A DNA stretch of 64,000 nt from assembly GCA_963719345.1 (NCBI GenBank), contig CAVRCA010000001.1, forward strand, positions 1,302,001 to 1,366,000, read 5' to 3'. The notes below the pieces were generated by a model. The model ran no database searches, was not told the DNA's origin, and worked only from the letters and a program-made list of their open reading frames with translations. Below, one piece after another: positions 47,533 through 56,999 of the stretch. Source of the DNA: CAVRCA01 sp963719345 (GTDB lineage Bacteria > Pseudomonadota > Alphaproteobacteria > Acetobacterales > Acetobacteraceae). Position 1 is the first letter of the stretch, and each line of letters opens with the position of its first letter. Position numbers and translations under genes: made by a program.

Positions 47533-49119
47533 CTACTCCGGCAGCCCCGCCAGCCGCAGGCCGTCGAAGTAGCGTTGCCGCAGGCCGGCTTCGTGCAAGG
47601 CGCAGTGATCGTTCACGGCTGTGACCGTATAGCCTGGTATGACATGGGTGTGCAGTTCATTCGCGGCGATCCGGGCGGCGTCGTGAGCGCCGAGGTGTGC
47701 TAGGCTGGCTGCCAGGAGCCGGTGCGCCGGCAGGTAGGTCGCGCGGCCCTCGATGCCCTTGCGCGCCAGCGCAGCGGCCGCCGCATAACGCCCGGCGGTG
47801 AAGTGGGCCACACCGAGCGCGGTCATTATGTAGAACATCGTCGGGTCAAGCGGGCTCAACCGCATCGCCCTTTCAAGGAGCGCGATCGCCGCCGGCGCGT
47901 CCCCGACACACACACGAAGCCAGCCGGCATGAAACAGCGCCTGCGCCGAGTAGGGGGCCAGGCGCACGGCACGATCGGCCGCCGCCAGACCCGCGTTGCG
48001 ATCCTGGCCGAGATAGGCGAGCGTGTGACCCGCCCAACCCAGGCCAACGGGGTCGTCCTCGCCGCCGCTTTCCACTACCTCACGGGCGCAGAGTAGGGCT
48101 TCGGCGACGTCGTGCTTGTCTGCCCAGCCGTGGGCGAAGCGCATCGTGAGCGCGCCCGCCAGCGCACCCTTGGTGGCGATGAGGTTAGGATCGAGCGCAA
48201 TGCCGCGGTGCAGCAGGTTCAGCACCTCATCATTGCCGGTCTGCGTCACGTAGTGCTGCGGCAAGGCGTGTAGATACAGATCGTAGGCGCTCAGGCTTTC
48301 GACTGGCTTGACGCGGGTGCGCGCGGCCTCGGCCAGCCGCAGCTGGGGTTCGAGCGCGCCGGCCACGGCCTCGGTCACCTGGTCCTGCAGGTCGAAGACA
48401 TCGGCCAGCGCGCCGTCGAAGCGCTCGCCCCAAACCTGCCGCCCGGCCGCGGCCTCGCACAGCCGCGCCGTGATCCGCACTCGGCTGCCCGCCTGGCGCA
48501 CGCTGCCTTCAAGCACGTAGCCCGCTCCCAGCGCGCGCCCGACCTCACGCACGTCCACCATTCGGCCCTTGTAGGCAAAGGCGGAGTAGAGGGAGACGAC
48601 GGCAAACCAGCGAAGCCGCGAGAGCGCGACGGTTATTTCCTCGGTGATGCCGTCAGCAATGTGTTCCTGGCCCGGCTTGCCGGTCATGTTCGCAAACGGC
48701 AGCACCACCAATGTGGGCCGAATGGCGCAGGTGTGGGGCAGGGGCAGTCCGCGTCTCGCGTCGACAATCGCCACAGTCGCGGGTGTCGGATCAGCGCGTG
48801 ACACTATGGCGGCGAACAGGTAGCCGCGGCGCGGCAGTGTCCGCAACAGACGCTGCCCTTCGTCGCCGAGCGCCCGGCGGACATCCTTGACGCACTGCCC
48901 GATGCTGTCCTCGGTGACGAACACGCCTGGCCAAACGGCGCTCATGAGTTCGTCGCGGCCAATCAGCCGCCCAGCGTTCTCAACAAGATAATGCAGCAGC
49001 GTGAAGCTCTTCGGGCGCAGGGGAATCTCTGTCCCGTCTGCCGTCAGCAGCGCCCCGCGTACGAGGTCGAGGGTGAAGCGGTCAAAGTGGTACACGGCCT
49101 TTCCGGCCCGAACATCCAT
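47533..49119 (-). CDS. CadC-like winged-helix regulator with TolB/FlgO-type and TPR domains
   Basis: 528 residues. An OmpR/CadC-type DNA-binding domain lies at about residues 1-100 (LRPKSFTLLHYLVENAGRLI; LMSAVWPGVFVTEDSIGQCV; LRTLPRRGYLFA). Next is a TolB/FlgO N-terminal type domain, then several TPR repeats to the end. No transmembrane helix is evident, so unlike CadC it is probably a soluble regulator. The start ATG 49119 has AGGGGA (49126-49131 in the plus strand) 7 bases upstream. It is divergent from the glycine-rich surface-type gene and could regulate it (inference). Confidence 0.82.
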   Translation of the reverse strand: MDVRAGKAVYHFDRFTLDLVRGALLTADGTEIPLRPKSFTLLHYLVENAGRLIGRDELMSAVWPGVFVTEDSIGQCVKDVRRALGDEGQRLLRTLPRRGYLFAAIVSRADPTPATVAIVDARRGLPLPHTCAIRPTLVVLPFANMTGKPGQEHIADGITEEITVALSRLRWFAVVSLYSAFAYKGRMVDVREVGRALGAGYVLEGSVRQAGSRVRITARLCEAAAGRQVWGERFDGALADVFDLQDQVTEAVAGALEPQLRLAEAARTRVKPVESLSAYDLYLHALPQHYVTQTGNDEVLNLLHRGIALDPNLIATKGALAGALTMRFAHGWADKHDVAEALLCAREVVESGGEDDPVGLGWAGHTLAYLGQDRNAGLAAADRAVRLAPYSAQALFHAGWLRVCVGDAPAAIALLERAMRLSPLDPTMFYIMTALGVAHFTAGRYAAAAALARKGIEGRATYLPAHRLLAASLAHLGAHDAARIAANELHTHVIPGYTVTAVNDHCALHEAGLRQRYFDGLRLAGLPE

Positions 49120-49394
49120 GCACATTCCCCTGTGGCCGCCACCGGGCTGCGAGCCCGTCGCAGGGGCCCGCGCGTGCGCACCATGTCCTGTTGATTTCGC
49201 AACCAATTCCGCAGCGATTTCAGGCCATTTTCCGTGTTCTTTCAAGCCGCCTTCGGGACGGTAGGACCAGGTTTGAGGTTGCCTGCGGCCTGACACGGCG
49301 TCGCGGCGGCGGGGAAGGCGGCTGGCCTCTGCAACCGGGACAAAGTGGCAGGTACTCGGCGCACGCCGGGAAAAACGTTCACGGAGCACGCGTC

Positions 49395-50851
49395 ATGTCC
49401 GGCACGACCAATGGCAACACCACCACTTTCGGCTACACCGGCGGCCTGAAGAGCTATCCGGTGCTGGCCACCGGCACTTACGAGATCACCGTCATCGGCG
49501 GGAGCGGTGGCGCTGGCAACTTGGATTTCCCCAACCTCGCGGGAGGCGCGGGCGCCGAGGTCAGCGGCGATGTCACCCTTACCCAGAACGAGACTCTGAG
49601 CATCGCGGTCGGCGGCAGCGGCGCCACTTCTTTGAACGGCGCCGGCGGCGGCGGCGGCGGCAGCTTTGTGGTCGGGCCGAGTAACACGCCGCTGGTGATC
49701 GCGGGCGGCGGCGGCGGCGGCGCAGACGGCAATGGCGGCGGCGGCGGCGGTATCGCCAGTAGTGGCGGCACCGGCGGCACCGGCGGCACCGCTATCGGCA
49801 GCGGCGCGGGCGGCGGTGGCGGAGGTGGCGGGCTGCTGCTAAATGGCGCCGCAGGCGCTGCGGGGGTCGAAACTAGCGGTGGCCAGGGCGGCATCGCCTT
49901 CAGCAAAGGCGCGATGGGCGGCAACAGCGGCGACGGCTACGGCATCTACCAGGGCAGCGGCGGCAGCGGCGGCTTCGGCGGCGGCGGCGGCGGCGGCGGC
50001 GACGGCGGCGGCGGCGGCGGCGGCGGCTACAGCGGCGGCAATGGCGGCAACGTCGGCGTCGGCGGCGGCGGCGGCACGTCGTTCGACAGCGGCACGAACC
50101 AGCAGTTTCTCGGCGACCTTGGCGCCGGCGATGGCTCGGTCACGATCACCGAGCTGTTCGCGCCAAACGTGGTCAACGAGAGCGGCTTCAGTACCAATAT
50201 GGCACGCCGATCACCCTGACCGCGGCCCAGCTCCTGAACGGCGACAGCGATCCCCAGAACGGCACCTTGACGATCAAGGCGGTGAGCGGCAGCGGCGCCG
50301 TGCTCAATTCGGACGGCTCGGTGACCTACACGCCGCCGAGCACGCCCGCCTCCGGCAACACCGCCAGCTTCGGCTTCACGGTGACCGACACGGACGGGCT
50401 CAGCAGCAACGCCACGGCCACCGTCGGCCTGACCTCGCCTTCGCCGACACCGATCACCCCGGCGCAACTGCAGACGCTCACGGCAGATGTCAAAGCGGTC
50501 TTCCTGGATGCCACCCAGCACAAATCCACCACGGCCGATGCCAACAAGCTGGCCACCGACTTCACATCGTTCAACGTTACCGAACCGAACCTGGCTGCAA
50601 CCCTGACCCAGGCGTTGACGCCAACAACCGGCGCCACGGCGGCCGGAACGCTCGGATCTGATATCGCAAGTCAATTCTATCCGACGATCGCCACCGACCT
50701 CGCCAACAGCGGCAAAGGGCTTGCCGGGGCGCTCACCGCGATGGTCACCGAAACCCAGTTGGCCGGGGCGGACTACACCCTTCGGTCGCATTACGGTCAG
50801 TCAGCGAGCACTGCGCTCGCCGGAACGCTGCAGGACTTCAAGTTCGGATAA
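49395..50851 (+). CDS. Glycine-rich/cadherin-like surface protein (one frame break)
   Basis: Restored length about 485 residues. A start region MSGTTNGNTTTFGYTGGLKS is followed by a very Gly-rich domain (roughly residues 45-245, with many G6-G9 runs encoded by GGC repeats). A cadherin-like repeat follows (AAQLLNGDSDPQNGTLTI, then DGLSSNATATVGL) and then a helical C-terminal part. No signal peptide is obvious, which would fit type I secretion. One missing base near 50189 separates ESGF from QYGTPITLTAAQLLNG. Its CDS ends in a hairpin region. Confidence 0.7.
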
Positions 50852-50868
50852 AAGGATCCGCAGAGAAC

Positions 50869-50896
50869 CCGGGCGGCAAAGGTGACAGCCGCCCGG
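50869..50896 (+). terminator. Hairpin downstream of the glycine-rich gene (possible terminator)
   Basis: CCGGGCGGC (50869-50877) pairs perfectly with GCCGCCCGG (50888-50896) around a 10-base loop, starting 18 bases after the stop. There is no downstream T run, so it could be a Rho-assisted or stabilising hairpin. A second inverted repeat (CCGTTGCGG at 50911-50919 and CCGCAACGG at 50943-50951) follows. Confidence 0.5.
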
Positions 50897-51056
50897 AGGT
50901 TTCGAGGGGTCCGTTGCGGCGTATCCGCCTCATCCGCACGGTCCGCAACGGTCAAAACCAACGATCTTAGCTTCGACGCTTATGGCTCAATCCATTGGTG
51001 CTTCAAGGCCGGCCTTCGCGTCGGGGCCAGCATCAGTTTGCGCCTATGCTGCGGTC

Positions 51057-54056
51057 CTACCCCTCCGCCGGCTCGGCCACCAGCGCGGCCCGCAGCGCGG
51101 GGCCGGCACGGTCGAGTTCGTCCTCGAGGCCGGCCCCGCCCCGCCGCGCCTCAACCAGCCGCCCCGCGCGGGCGCTGGCCAGCACATGGCCGAGCTGCTG
51201 GTCGAGGCTGCTGAGCCCATACCCGGCGGCCAGTCCCATCATGGCATGAGCCTGGTATTCGATGGCCTGCAGGTTGCCGGCGGCGAGTTCCCGACCGAGT
51301 TCCCTCATGCGCTCGTCCAGCTCGGCCAGGCACCCCTCGGCCAGCTCGGCCAGGGTGCGGGGCGGCAGGTTGGCGCGGAGTTCGCTGAGCCGGTCGGGTG
51401 AGACCAGGACCGATGCGCGTCCGGGTTGCCTCTCCTGCGGCCTGCCGGTGCCGCCCTGGACGGGATGCCTGCCCCAGACGTGGCGGGCGATGACGGCGAG
51501 CAGATCGGGCTTTTGCGTCGGCTTGGCGACCAGATCGTTCATCCCGGCGCTCAGGTAGCGGGAAAAGTCGGCCACGCCGGCGTTCGCCGTCAAGGCCACG
51601 ACGGGAACCGACCGGGGCAGACCCGACAGCGCCCTGATGCGTCGGGTCGCCTCAAGTCCGTCCATGCCCGGCATCAGCACGTCCATCAGGACCATGTCGT
51701 AGGGCACCCGCGCGACGCGCTCGACCGCCTCCGCGGCGGACGAAGCCACGTCGACCATGTGGCCGGCCTGACGCAGGATCAGCGCCGTCACGAGCTGACT
51801 GGGCAGCACGTCCTCGACCAGCAGGATGCGCGTCCGGGGCACCCTGATCTCGCCCGGTTCGGACGCGCGCTCCGGCGCCGGCGTCTCCTCGGTCGCCCGC
51901 ATCGGCACGGTGAGCCAGAAATCGTTGCCGCCCGACGGCCCGGCCTCGCACCCCATCTCGGCGTCCATCAGCGCGGCCAGGCTGCGGCAGATCCACAGGC
52001 CAAGGCCGGTCCCCGGGACGGCGGCCGTGCGGGCGCGATCGAGCCGGGCGAACGGGTGGAACAGCTGCGCCCGGTCCTTGGCGGAGAGGGCGGGTCCCGG
52101 GTCGCGCACTGTGAGCCGCAACTCGGGACGCGAGCCGCGCCCCTTCTGCTCGGCCAGGACCAGGACCTCTCCGGCGTCGGCGAACTTGATGGCATTGCTG
52201 AGGAGGTTGATCAGGATCTGCCGGACCCGGCCGGCATCGTGATGGATCAACTCCGCAACCCCCGGCTCGACCACGATCGACAGGCTGATCCCGCGCGCTG
52301 CGGCTTGATCTCGGAACGGATCGGCGACGCTCTCCAGCAGCGGTCGCAGCGCGAACAGGCTGGGGCGCAGGGTCAAGCGCCCGGCTTCGAGCTTCGACAT
52401 CTCCAGTATGTCGTTCATCAGGCCAAGCAGGTCCTCGCCGGCCTGACGCGCCACCTGCACCAGCCGTCCCGGCATGCCGGAGACCTCGGCCCCGGCGAGC
52501 AGGCGTAGGCTGGTGAGCAGCGTGTTGAGCGGCGTGAGGATCTCGTGGCTGACGGTCGCCACGAACCGGGTCTTGGCCTCGGTGGCCGCCTCGGCCATTT
52601 CGCGCGTCCGGCGCATCGCCTCCTCGGCGAGCTTGCGGCCGGTGATGTCCTTGTAGAGGACGACCCAGCCACCCCCCGGCATGGCGATGCGGCGCAGCTC
52701 GATCGTGCGGCCGCTCGGGCGGGTCCGCTCCATGGTGCCGGCGACCCATTTCGAGCCGAACCCCCGGATCCGGCTCGTCACCTCCGCCTCGACATCGACC
52801 CGGCCGAACTCGCCGCGCTCGGCCTGCGCCCGAACGAGCTCCGCCAACGGCGTGCCGATCTGCAGGAGTTCCGGCGGCACGCCGGCCATCTCCGGAAACA
52901 GGTCGTTCCATGCGACCAGGCGCAGATCGGCATCCAGCATCGAGACGCCGTCGGACATGCCGGTCAGGGTTCCCTCGAGCTGGGCCGACTTGGCGTCCGC
53001 GCGCCTTCGCGCCGCGTCCAGCTCGGCGTTGGCCGCCGCCAACGTGCGGCGGTCGCGATCCAGCTCGGCCTCGCGGCGCCGGGCTATCGCGCGTGCCCGC
53101 AACAACCCGGCGGTCATGATCACGATGAGGATCGTCGTCCCCGACGCGAAGGCGAGCGCGGCATTGTGGAACGCCACGGAGGCCGCCATCGCGGCGCCCA
53201 GGTCGAACGCGACGACCACGTCGAGCTCGCGATCCGGCACCTGGCGGAAGGCGTGGATGCGCTCGACCCCGTCCGGTTCCGACGGCCCGATCCAGCGGCC
53301 GTCAGGGTCGGCGGCCATGGCCGCGAACATCGCGCTCCTCGAGATGTCGAGGCCGGGTTCGGGGACGACGGGGCCGACCAGCGCCCGCAGCCGGCCATCC
53401 TGCAAGCCGACCAGCGCGATCATGCCGCCTTCGCCGAGATCCACCTGCCGGTAGAAGCGGGTCAACGCCCCGTTGTCGTAGGAGATCACGATGACCCCGG
53501 CGAAGTGGCCCGCTTTGTCGTCGAGCCGGCGCGCCATGTTCATCTGCCACCAATGGGTGATGAGGCCCCGGGTCGACGGGCCGATGAACATGGTTTGGCC
53601 GTCGCTCGCGCGGCCGGCCCTGTCGCGGAAATAGTCCCGCCCGCTCACGTCATTGCCGATCAGTTCCGGTCGGGTGCTCGACCGGATGATCCCGTTGGCG
53701 TCCGTCACGAACAGCTGCAGGGTCAAGTCCGGCAGCGCCAGCGCGCGTTGCTTCCAGCCCTGCAGATCGAACCCGCCCGGGTCCGCCTCCCACGCGTGCT
53801 CGAGGATCCGGAGCGTCTGGTCGAGCACGAGCAGTTCACGGCGCAACTGGTCCTCGAAGACCAGCGCCTGATTGGAGACATCGGCCGCCACCCGGGCGCG
53901 GGCCTCGCGCTCCTCCGCCTCGGTCGCGCCCCATGTCCCGAGCCACGTCAGCCCGATCAGGATCACCGCGGCCGCCACGAGCAGGGCCGCGCCCCGCAGG
54001 CCGCGGCGATGCAACCAGCCCATCAACACCCCTACCCGAACGATCAGCCGAGACAT
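51057..54056 (-). CDS. Hybrid histidine kinase with cache, PAS, kinase, receiver and HPt domains
   Basis: 999 residues, starting at ATG 54056. TM1 (about residues 20-42) and TM2 (around 300) flank a periplasmic dCache-type sensor. A PAS domain (about 360-470), then HisKA with phospho-His in FVATVSHEILTPLNTL, HATPase (LLSNAIKFADAG; GTGLGLWICRSL), a receiver domain (ILLVEDVLPSQL; MVLMDVLMPGMDGLE) and a C-terminal HPt segment (AIEYQAHAMMGLAAGYG, where the usual LKGS after the His is MMGL). It senses a periplasmic ligand and relays phosphate. No response regulator gene is adjacent, so the output partner is elsewhere. Confidence 0.93.
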   Translation of the reverse strand: MSRLIVRVGVLMGWLHRRGLRGAALLVAAAVILIGLTWLGTWGATEAEEREARARVAADVSNQALVFEDQLRRELLVLDQTLRILEHAWEADPGGFDLQGWKQRALALPDLTLQLFVTDANGIIRSSTRPELIGNDVSGRDYFRDRAGRASDGQTMFIGPSTRGLITHWWQMNMARRLDDKAGHFAGVIVISYDNGALTRFYRQVDLGEGGMIALVGLQDGRLRALVGPVVPEPGLDISRSAMFAAMAADPDGRWIGPSEPDGVERIHAFRQVPDRELDVVVAFDLGAAMAASVAFHNAALAFASGTTILIVIMTAGLLRARAIARRREAELDRDRRTLAAANAELDAARRRADAKSAQLEGTLTGMSDGVSMLDADLRLVAWNDLFPEMAGVPPELLQIGTPLAELVRAQAERGEFGRVDVEAEVTSRIRGFGSKWVAGTMERTRPSGRTIELRRIAMPGGGWVVLYKDITGRKLAEEAMRRTREMAEAATEAKTRFVATVSHEILTPLNTLLTSLRLLAGAEVSGMPGRLVQVARQAGEDLLGLMNDILEMSKLEAGRLTLRPSLFALRPLLESVADPFRDQAAARGISLSIVVEPGVAELIHHDAGRVRQILINLLSNAIKFADAGEVLVLAEQKGRGSRPELRLTVRDPGPALSAKDRAQLFHPFARLDRARTAAVPGTGLGLWICRSLAALMDAEMGCEAGPSGGNDFWLTVPMRATEETPAPERASEPGEIRVPRTRILLVEDVLPSQLVTALILRQAGHMVDVASSAAEAVERVARVPYDMVLMDVLMPGMDGLEATRRIRALSGLPRSVPVVALTANAGVADFSRYLSAGMNDLVAKPTQKPDLLAVIARHVWGRHPVQGGTGRPQERQPGRASVLVSPDRLSELRANLPPRTLAELAEGCLAELDERMRELGRELAAGNLQAIEYQAHAMMGLAAGYGLSSLDQQLGHVLASARAGRLVEARRGGAGLEDELDRAGPALRAALVAEPAEG

Positions 54057-54206
54057 GGACGGCGCGACCGGTTCACAGAAGTTACACGCTCTACCGACGG
54101 AACACCCTCCCCAAACTTGCGCGCGGCTTGCCGCCGGGGCGGCTCGGATGCCAAGGTCGGCGCTCCGGGGGCCGCACGCGGCGGTGCCGGTGGCGCGAGG
54201 GACCGC

Positions 54207-55427
54207 ATGGCAAAGATCAAGGTGAAGAACCCTGTCGTCGAGCTGGACGGGGACGAGATGACCCGGATCATCTGGGGTTTCATCAAGGACAAGCTGATCC
54301 TGCCCTATCTCGATGTCGATCTGAAATACTACGATCTCGGCATCGAGTATCGCGACCGGACCGACGACCGGGTCACCGTGGAAGCGGCCAACGCCATCAA
54401 GCAGCATGGCGTCGGCGTGAAATGCGCGACCATCACCCCCGACGAGGCGCGGGTGGAGGAGTTTAAGCTCAAGCGGATGTGGCGCAGCCCGAACGGCACG
54501 ATCCGCAACATCCTCGACGGGACGATCTTCCGCGAGCCGATCATCTGCCGCAACGTGCCGCGCCTGGTCCCGCATTGGAGCCGGCCGATCGTCATCGGCC
54601 GCCACGCCTACGGCGACATCTATCGCGCGGTGGAGACCAAGATCCCGGCCCCCGGGAAGGTAACGCTCACCTACCAGCCCGCCGGCGGCGGCACGCCGCA
54701 GGTGCTCGAGGTGTACGACTTCAAGGGTCCGGGCGTGGCGCTCGGCATGCACAACACCACCAAGTCGATCGAGGGATTTGCCCGCGCCTCGTTCAACTAC
54801 GGATTGGCCCGCAAGTACCCGGTCTATCTCTCGACCAAGAACACCATCCTCAAGGCCTATGACGGCGTGTTCAAGGACGTGTTCCAGGACATCTTCGACC
54901 ACGAGTTCAAGGCGAAGTTCGCCAAGGAAGGGCTGACCTACGAGCACCGGCTGATCGACGACATGGTGGCGAGCGCGCTGAAATGGTCGGGCGGCTACGT
55001 CTGGGCCTGCAAGAACTATGACGGCGACGTCGAGAGCGACATCGTGGCGCAGGGGTTCGGCAGCCTCGGCCTAATGACCAGCGTGCTGCTCAGCCCGGAC
55101 GGCAAGACGGTGGAGAGCGAGGCGGCGCACGGCACCGTGACGCGGCACTATCGCGAGCACCAGAAGGGCCGCGAGACCTCGACCAATCCGATCGCCTCGA
55201 TCTTCGCCTGGACCCGCGGCCTCGCCTATCGCGGCCGGTTCGACGACACCCCCGAGGTGACGCGTTTCGCCGACACCCTGGAGCGGGTCTGCATCGCGAC
55301 GGTGGAAAGCGGCTTCATGACCAAGGACCTGGCGCTGCTGGTCGGCCCCGAGCAGGGATGGCTCAACACGCAGGATTTCCTCACGAAGCTCGACGACAAC
55401 CTGCAGGCCGAGATGGCAAGCCGGTGA
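54207..55427 (+). CDS. icd: NADP-dependent isocitrate dehydrogenase
   Basis: 406 residues, the eukaryotic-type (short) IDH common in alphaproteobacteria. The start MAKIKVKNPVVELDGDEMTR is at ATG 54207. The substrate/metal motifs are MWRSPNGTIRN, NYDGDVESDIVAQGFGSLG and the C-terminal SEAAHGTVTRHYREHQKG. It makes 2-oxoglutarate from isocitrate in the TCA cycle. It is divergent from the histidine-kinase gene (150 bases) and its stop abuts the hydrolase gene downstream. Confidence 0.96.
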   Translation: MAKIKVKNPVVELDGDEMTRIIWGFIKDKLILPYLDVDLKYYDLGIEYRDRTDDRVTVEAANAIKQHGVGVKCATITPDEARVEEFKLKRMWRSPNGTIRNILDGTIFREPIICRNVPRLVPHWSRPIVIGRHAYGDIYRAVETKIPAPGKVTLTYQPAGGGTPQVLEVYDFKGPGVALGMHNTTKSIEGFARASFNYGLARKYPVYLSTKNTILKAYDGVFKDVFQDIFDHEFKAKFAKEGLTYEHRLIDDMVASALKWSGGYVWACKNYDGDVESDIVAQGFGSLGLMTSVLLSPDGKTVESEAAHGTVTRHYREHQKGRETSTNPIASIFAWTRGLAYRGRFDDTPEVTRFADTLERVCIATVESGFMTKDLALLVGPEQGWLNTQDFLTKLDDNLQAEMASR

Positions 55428-55456
55428 TCGCCGCGGTCGAGCGGAAGGGATTGCCG

Positions 55457-56320
55457 ATGGACATGAGAGCGGCGGCCGACGGGCGCGCCGGGACCGCCCT
55501 GCCCCGGCGCGGGTTCGTCATGACCAGCCTGATCGCCGGTTTCACCTTGGCAACGGCCCGGGCCGACGCGCAGGCGATCCACACCGACAGCGCCGGCATC
55601 GAGGCCGGCGAGGTTTCCATCCCGGTCGCCGACGGCGCCCTGCCCGGCTACTCCGCGCGGCCGCAGGGCGGCGGGCCGTTTCCGATCGTGCTGGTCAACG
55701 AGGAGATCTTTGGCGTCCACGAATACATCAAGGACGTCTGCCGCCGACTGGCCAAGCAGGGCTACCTGGCCGTCGCACCCGAATACTATGCGCGTCACGG
55801 CGACCTCTCGAAGATGACCGACGCGCAGCAGATCGTGCGCGACGTGATCGCCAAGACGCCGGATGCCGAGGTCATGGCCGACCTCGACGCCGCCTCCGGT
55901 TGGGCCGGGTCGAACCACGGCGACCCGCGCCGGCTCGCCGTGATCGGCTTCTGCCGCGGCGGGCGGAACACGTGGCTGTACGCCGCGCATAACCCGGCCC
56001 TGAAGGCGGCCGTCGCCTTCTATGGCCCGCTCGGCGGGCAACCCTCGCCGATCCAGCCGCACGCCGCGCTCGATGTCGCCGGCGAGATCAGGTGCCCGCT
56101 GCTCGGGCTCTATGGCGGGCAGGATGCGGGCATTCCGGTCGACCAGGTTCGGCAGGCCGAAGCGAGGGCCAAGCAGGCCGGCAAGACGGTCGAGATCGTG
56201 ATCTACCCGGACGCCGGCCACGGTTTTCATGCCGACTACCGGCCGAGCTACCGCAAGGGGGACGCCGAGGACGGCTGGCAGCGCGCCCTGGCCTGGCTTG
56301 GCCGCTACGACCGGGCGTAG
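55457..56320 (+). CDS. Dienelactone hydrolase family protein, exported (Tat-type leader)
   Basis: 287 residues from ATG 55457 (GGAAGGG lies about 6 bases upstream). An alternative GTG at 55424 overlaps the icd stop (GTGA). The leader PRRGFVMTSLIAGFTLATAR suggests Tat export. The alpha/beta hydrolase of DLH type has nucleophile Cys in GFCRGG, Asp in GGQDAG and His in AGHGFH. The VLVNEEIFGVHEYIKD segment is characteristic of the subfamily. Its role could be hydrolysis of lactones or esters outside the cytoplasm, and the substrate is unknown. Confidence 0.87.
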   Translation: MDMRAAADGRAGTALPRRGFVMTSLIAGFTLATARADAQAIHTDSAGIEAGEVSIPVADGALPGYSARPQGGGPFPIVLVNEEIFGVHEYIKDVCRRLAKQGYLAVAPEYYARHGDLSKMTDAQQIVRDVIAKTPDAEVMADLDAASGWAGSNHGDPRRLAVIGFCRGGRNTWLYAAHNPALKAAVAFYGPLGGQPSPIQPHAALDVAGEIRCPLLGLYGGQDAGIPVDQVRQAEARAKQAGKTVEIVIYPDAGHGFHADYRPSYRKGDAEDGWQRALAWLGRYDRA

Positions 56321-56371
56321 CAATCAGGCCGAGCCCGAGGGGAGGCTGCAAGCCAGGGCGACCGCTCCGAC

Positions 56372-56950
56372 CTATCCGCGGGCGACCAGTCCTTCGATGC
56401 GTCGATCCGGCACGAGCCACATCAGCGCGACGGCGGCGTAGATCGCATCCGAGATCCATGTGCTGACAAACGCGAGCAGGATCGCGGCGGCATAGAACAG
56501 CGGGGACAGCTTGCCCTTCAGGTCGCCGCCGGTCGCCTGCGCCAGGGCCGATCCCGGCCCCTGAACCCTGATGATCGTCCGTTGCAGGATGTTGAAGGCG
56601 ATCGCCGGCATCAGCAGCGCGACGCCGTACACCGCCGTCGGGACCGGCAGGAAATGGTTCTGGCCCATCCAGTCGGTCGCGAAGGGAACCAGCGACAGCC
56701 AGAACAACAGATGCAGATTGGCCCACAGGATGGCGCCGCTCACCCGCGGCACGACCTGGAAGAAGTGGTGGTGATTGTTCCAGTAGATGCCGATGTAGAC
56801 GAAGCTGAGGACATAGCTGAAGAAGCCCGGCGCGACGGTCAGCAGCGCCCGCCAGTCGGCGCTGTGCGGCACCTTCAGGTCGAGCACCATGATCGTGATG
56901 ATGACGGCGATCACACCGTCGCTGAACGCCGTCAGCCGGTCTCGCTCCAT
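56372..56950 (-). CDS. TMEM175-family (DUF1211) potassium channel
   Basis: 192 residues, starting MERDRLTAFSDGVIAVI. The R-x3-FSDG signature near residue 5 marks the first helix of bacterial TMEM175 proteins, which form K+-permeable tetramers. Six hydrophobic segments fit: two halves with three helices each, the second containing LFYAAAILLAFVSTWISDAI. Overlapping upstream sequences extend the frame but lack the fold. The start is ATG 56950. It lies convergent with the hydrolase and downstream of alaS, with 49 bases between it and the alaS stop. Confidence 0.87.
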   Translation of the reverse strand: MERDRLTAFSDGVIAVIITIMVLDLKVPHSADWRALLTVAPGFFSYVLSFVYIGIYWNNHHHFFQVVPRVSGAILWANLHLLFWLSLVPFATDWMGQNHFLPVPTAVYGVALLMPAIAFNILQRTIIRVQGPGSALAQATGGDLKGKLSPLFYAAAILLAFVSTWISDAIYAAVALMWLVPDRRIEGLVARG

Positions 56951-56999
56951 GGGTGACGGCGGGACCGCTAACCGCGATCGTTGCCGCCGGCGTCCCGCG

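Noticed and set aside
54057..54206. Looked for a promoter pair between the histidine kinase and icd
   Set aside because: No convincing -35/-10 could be placed in GC-rich DNA by eye.
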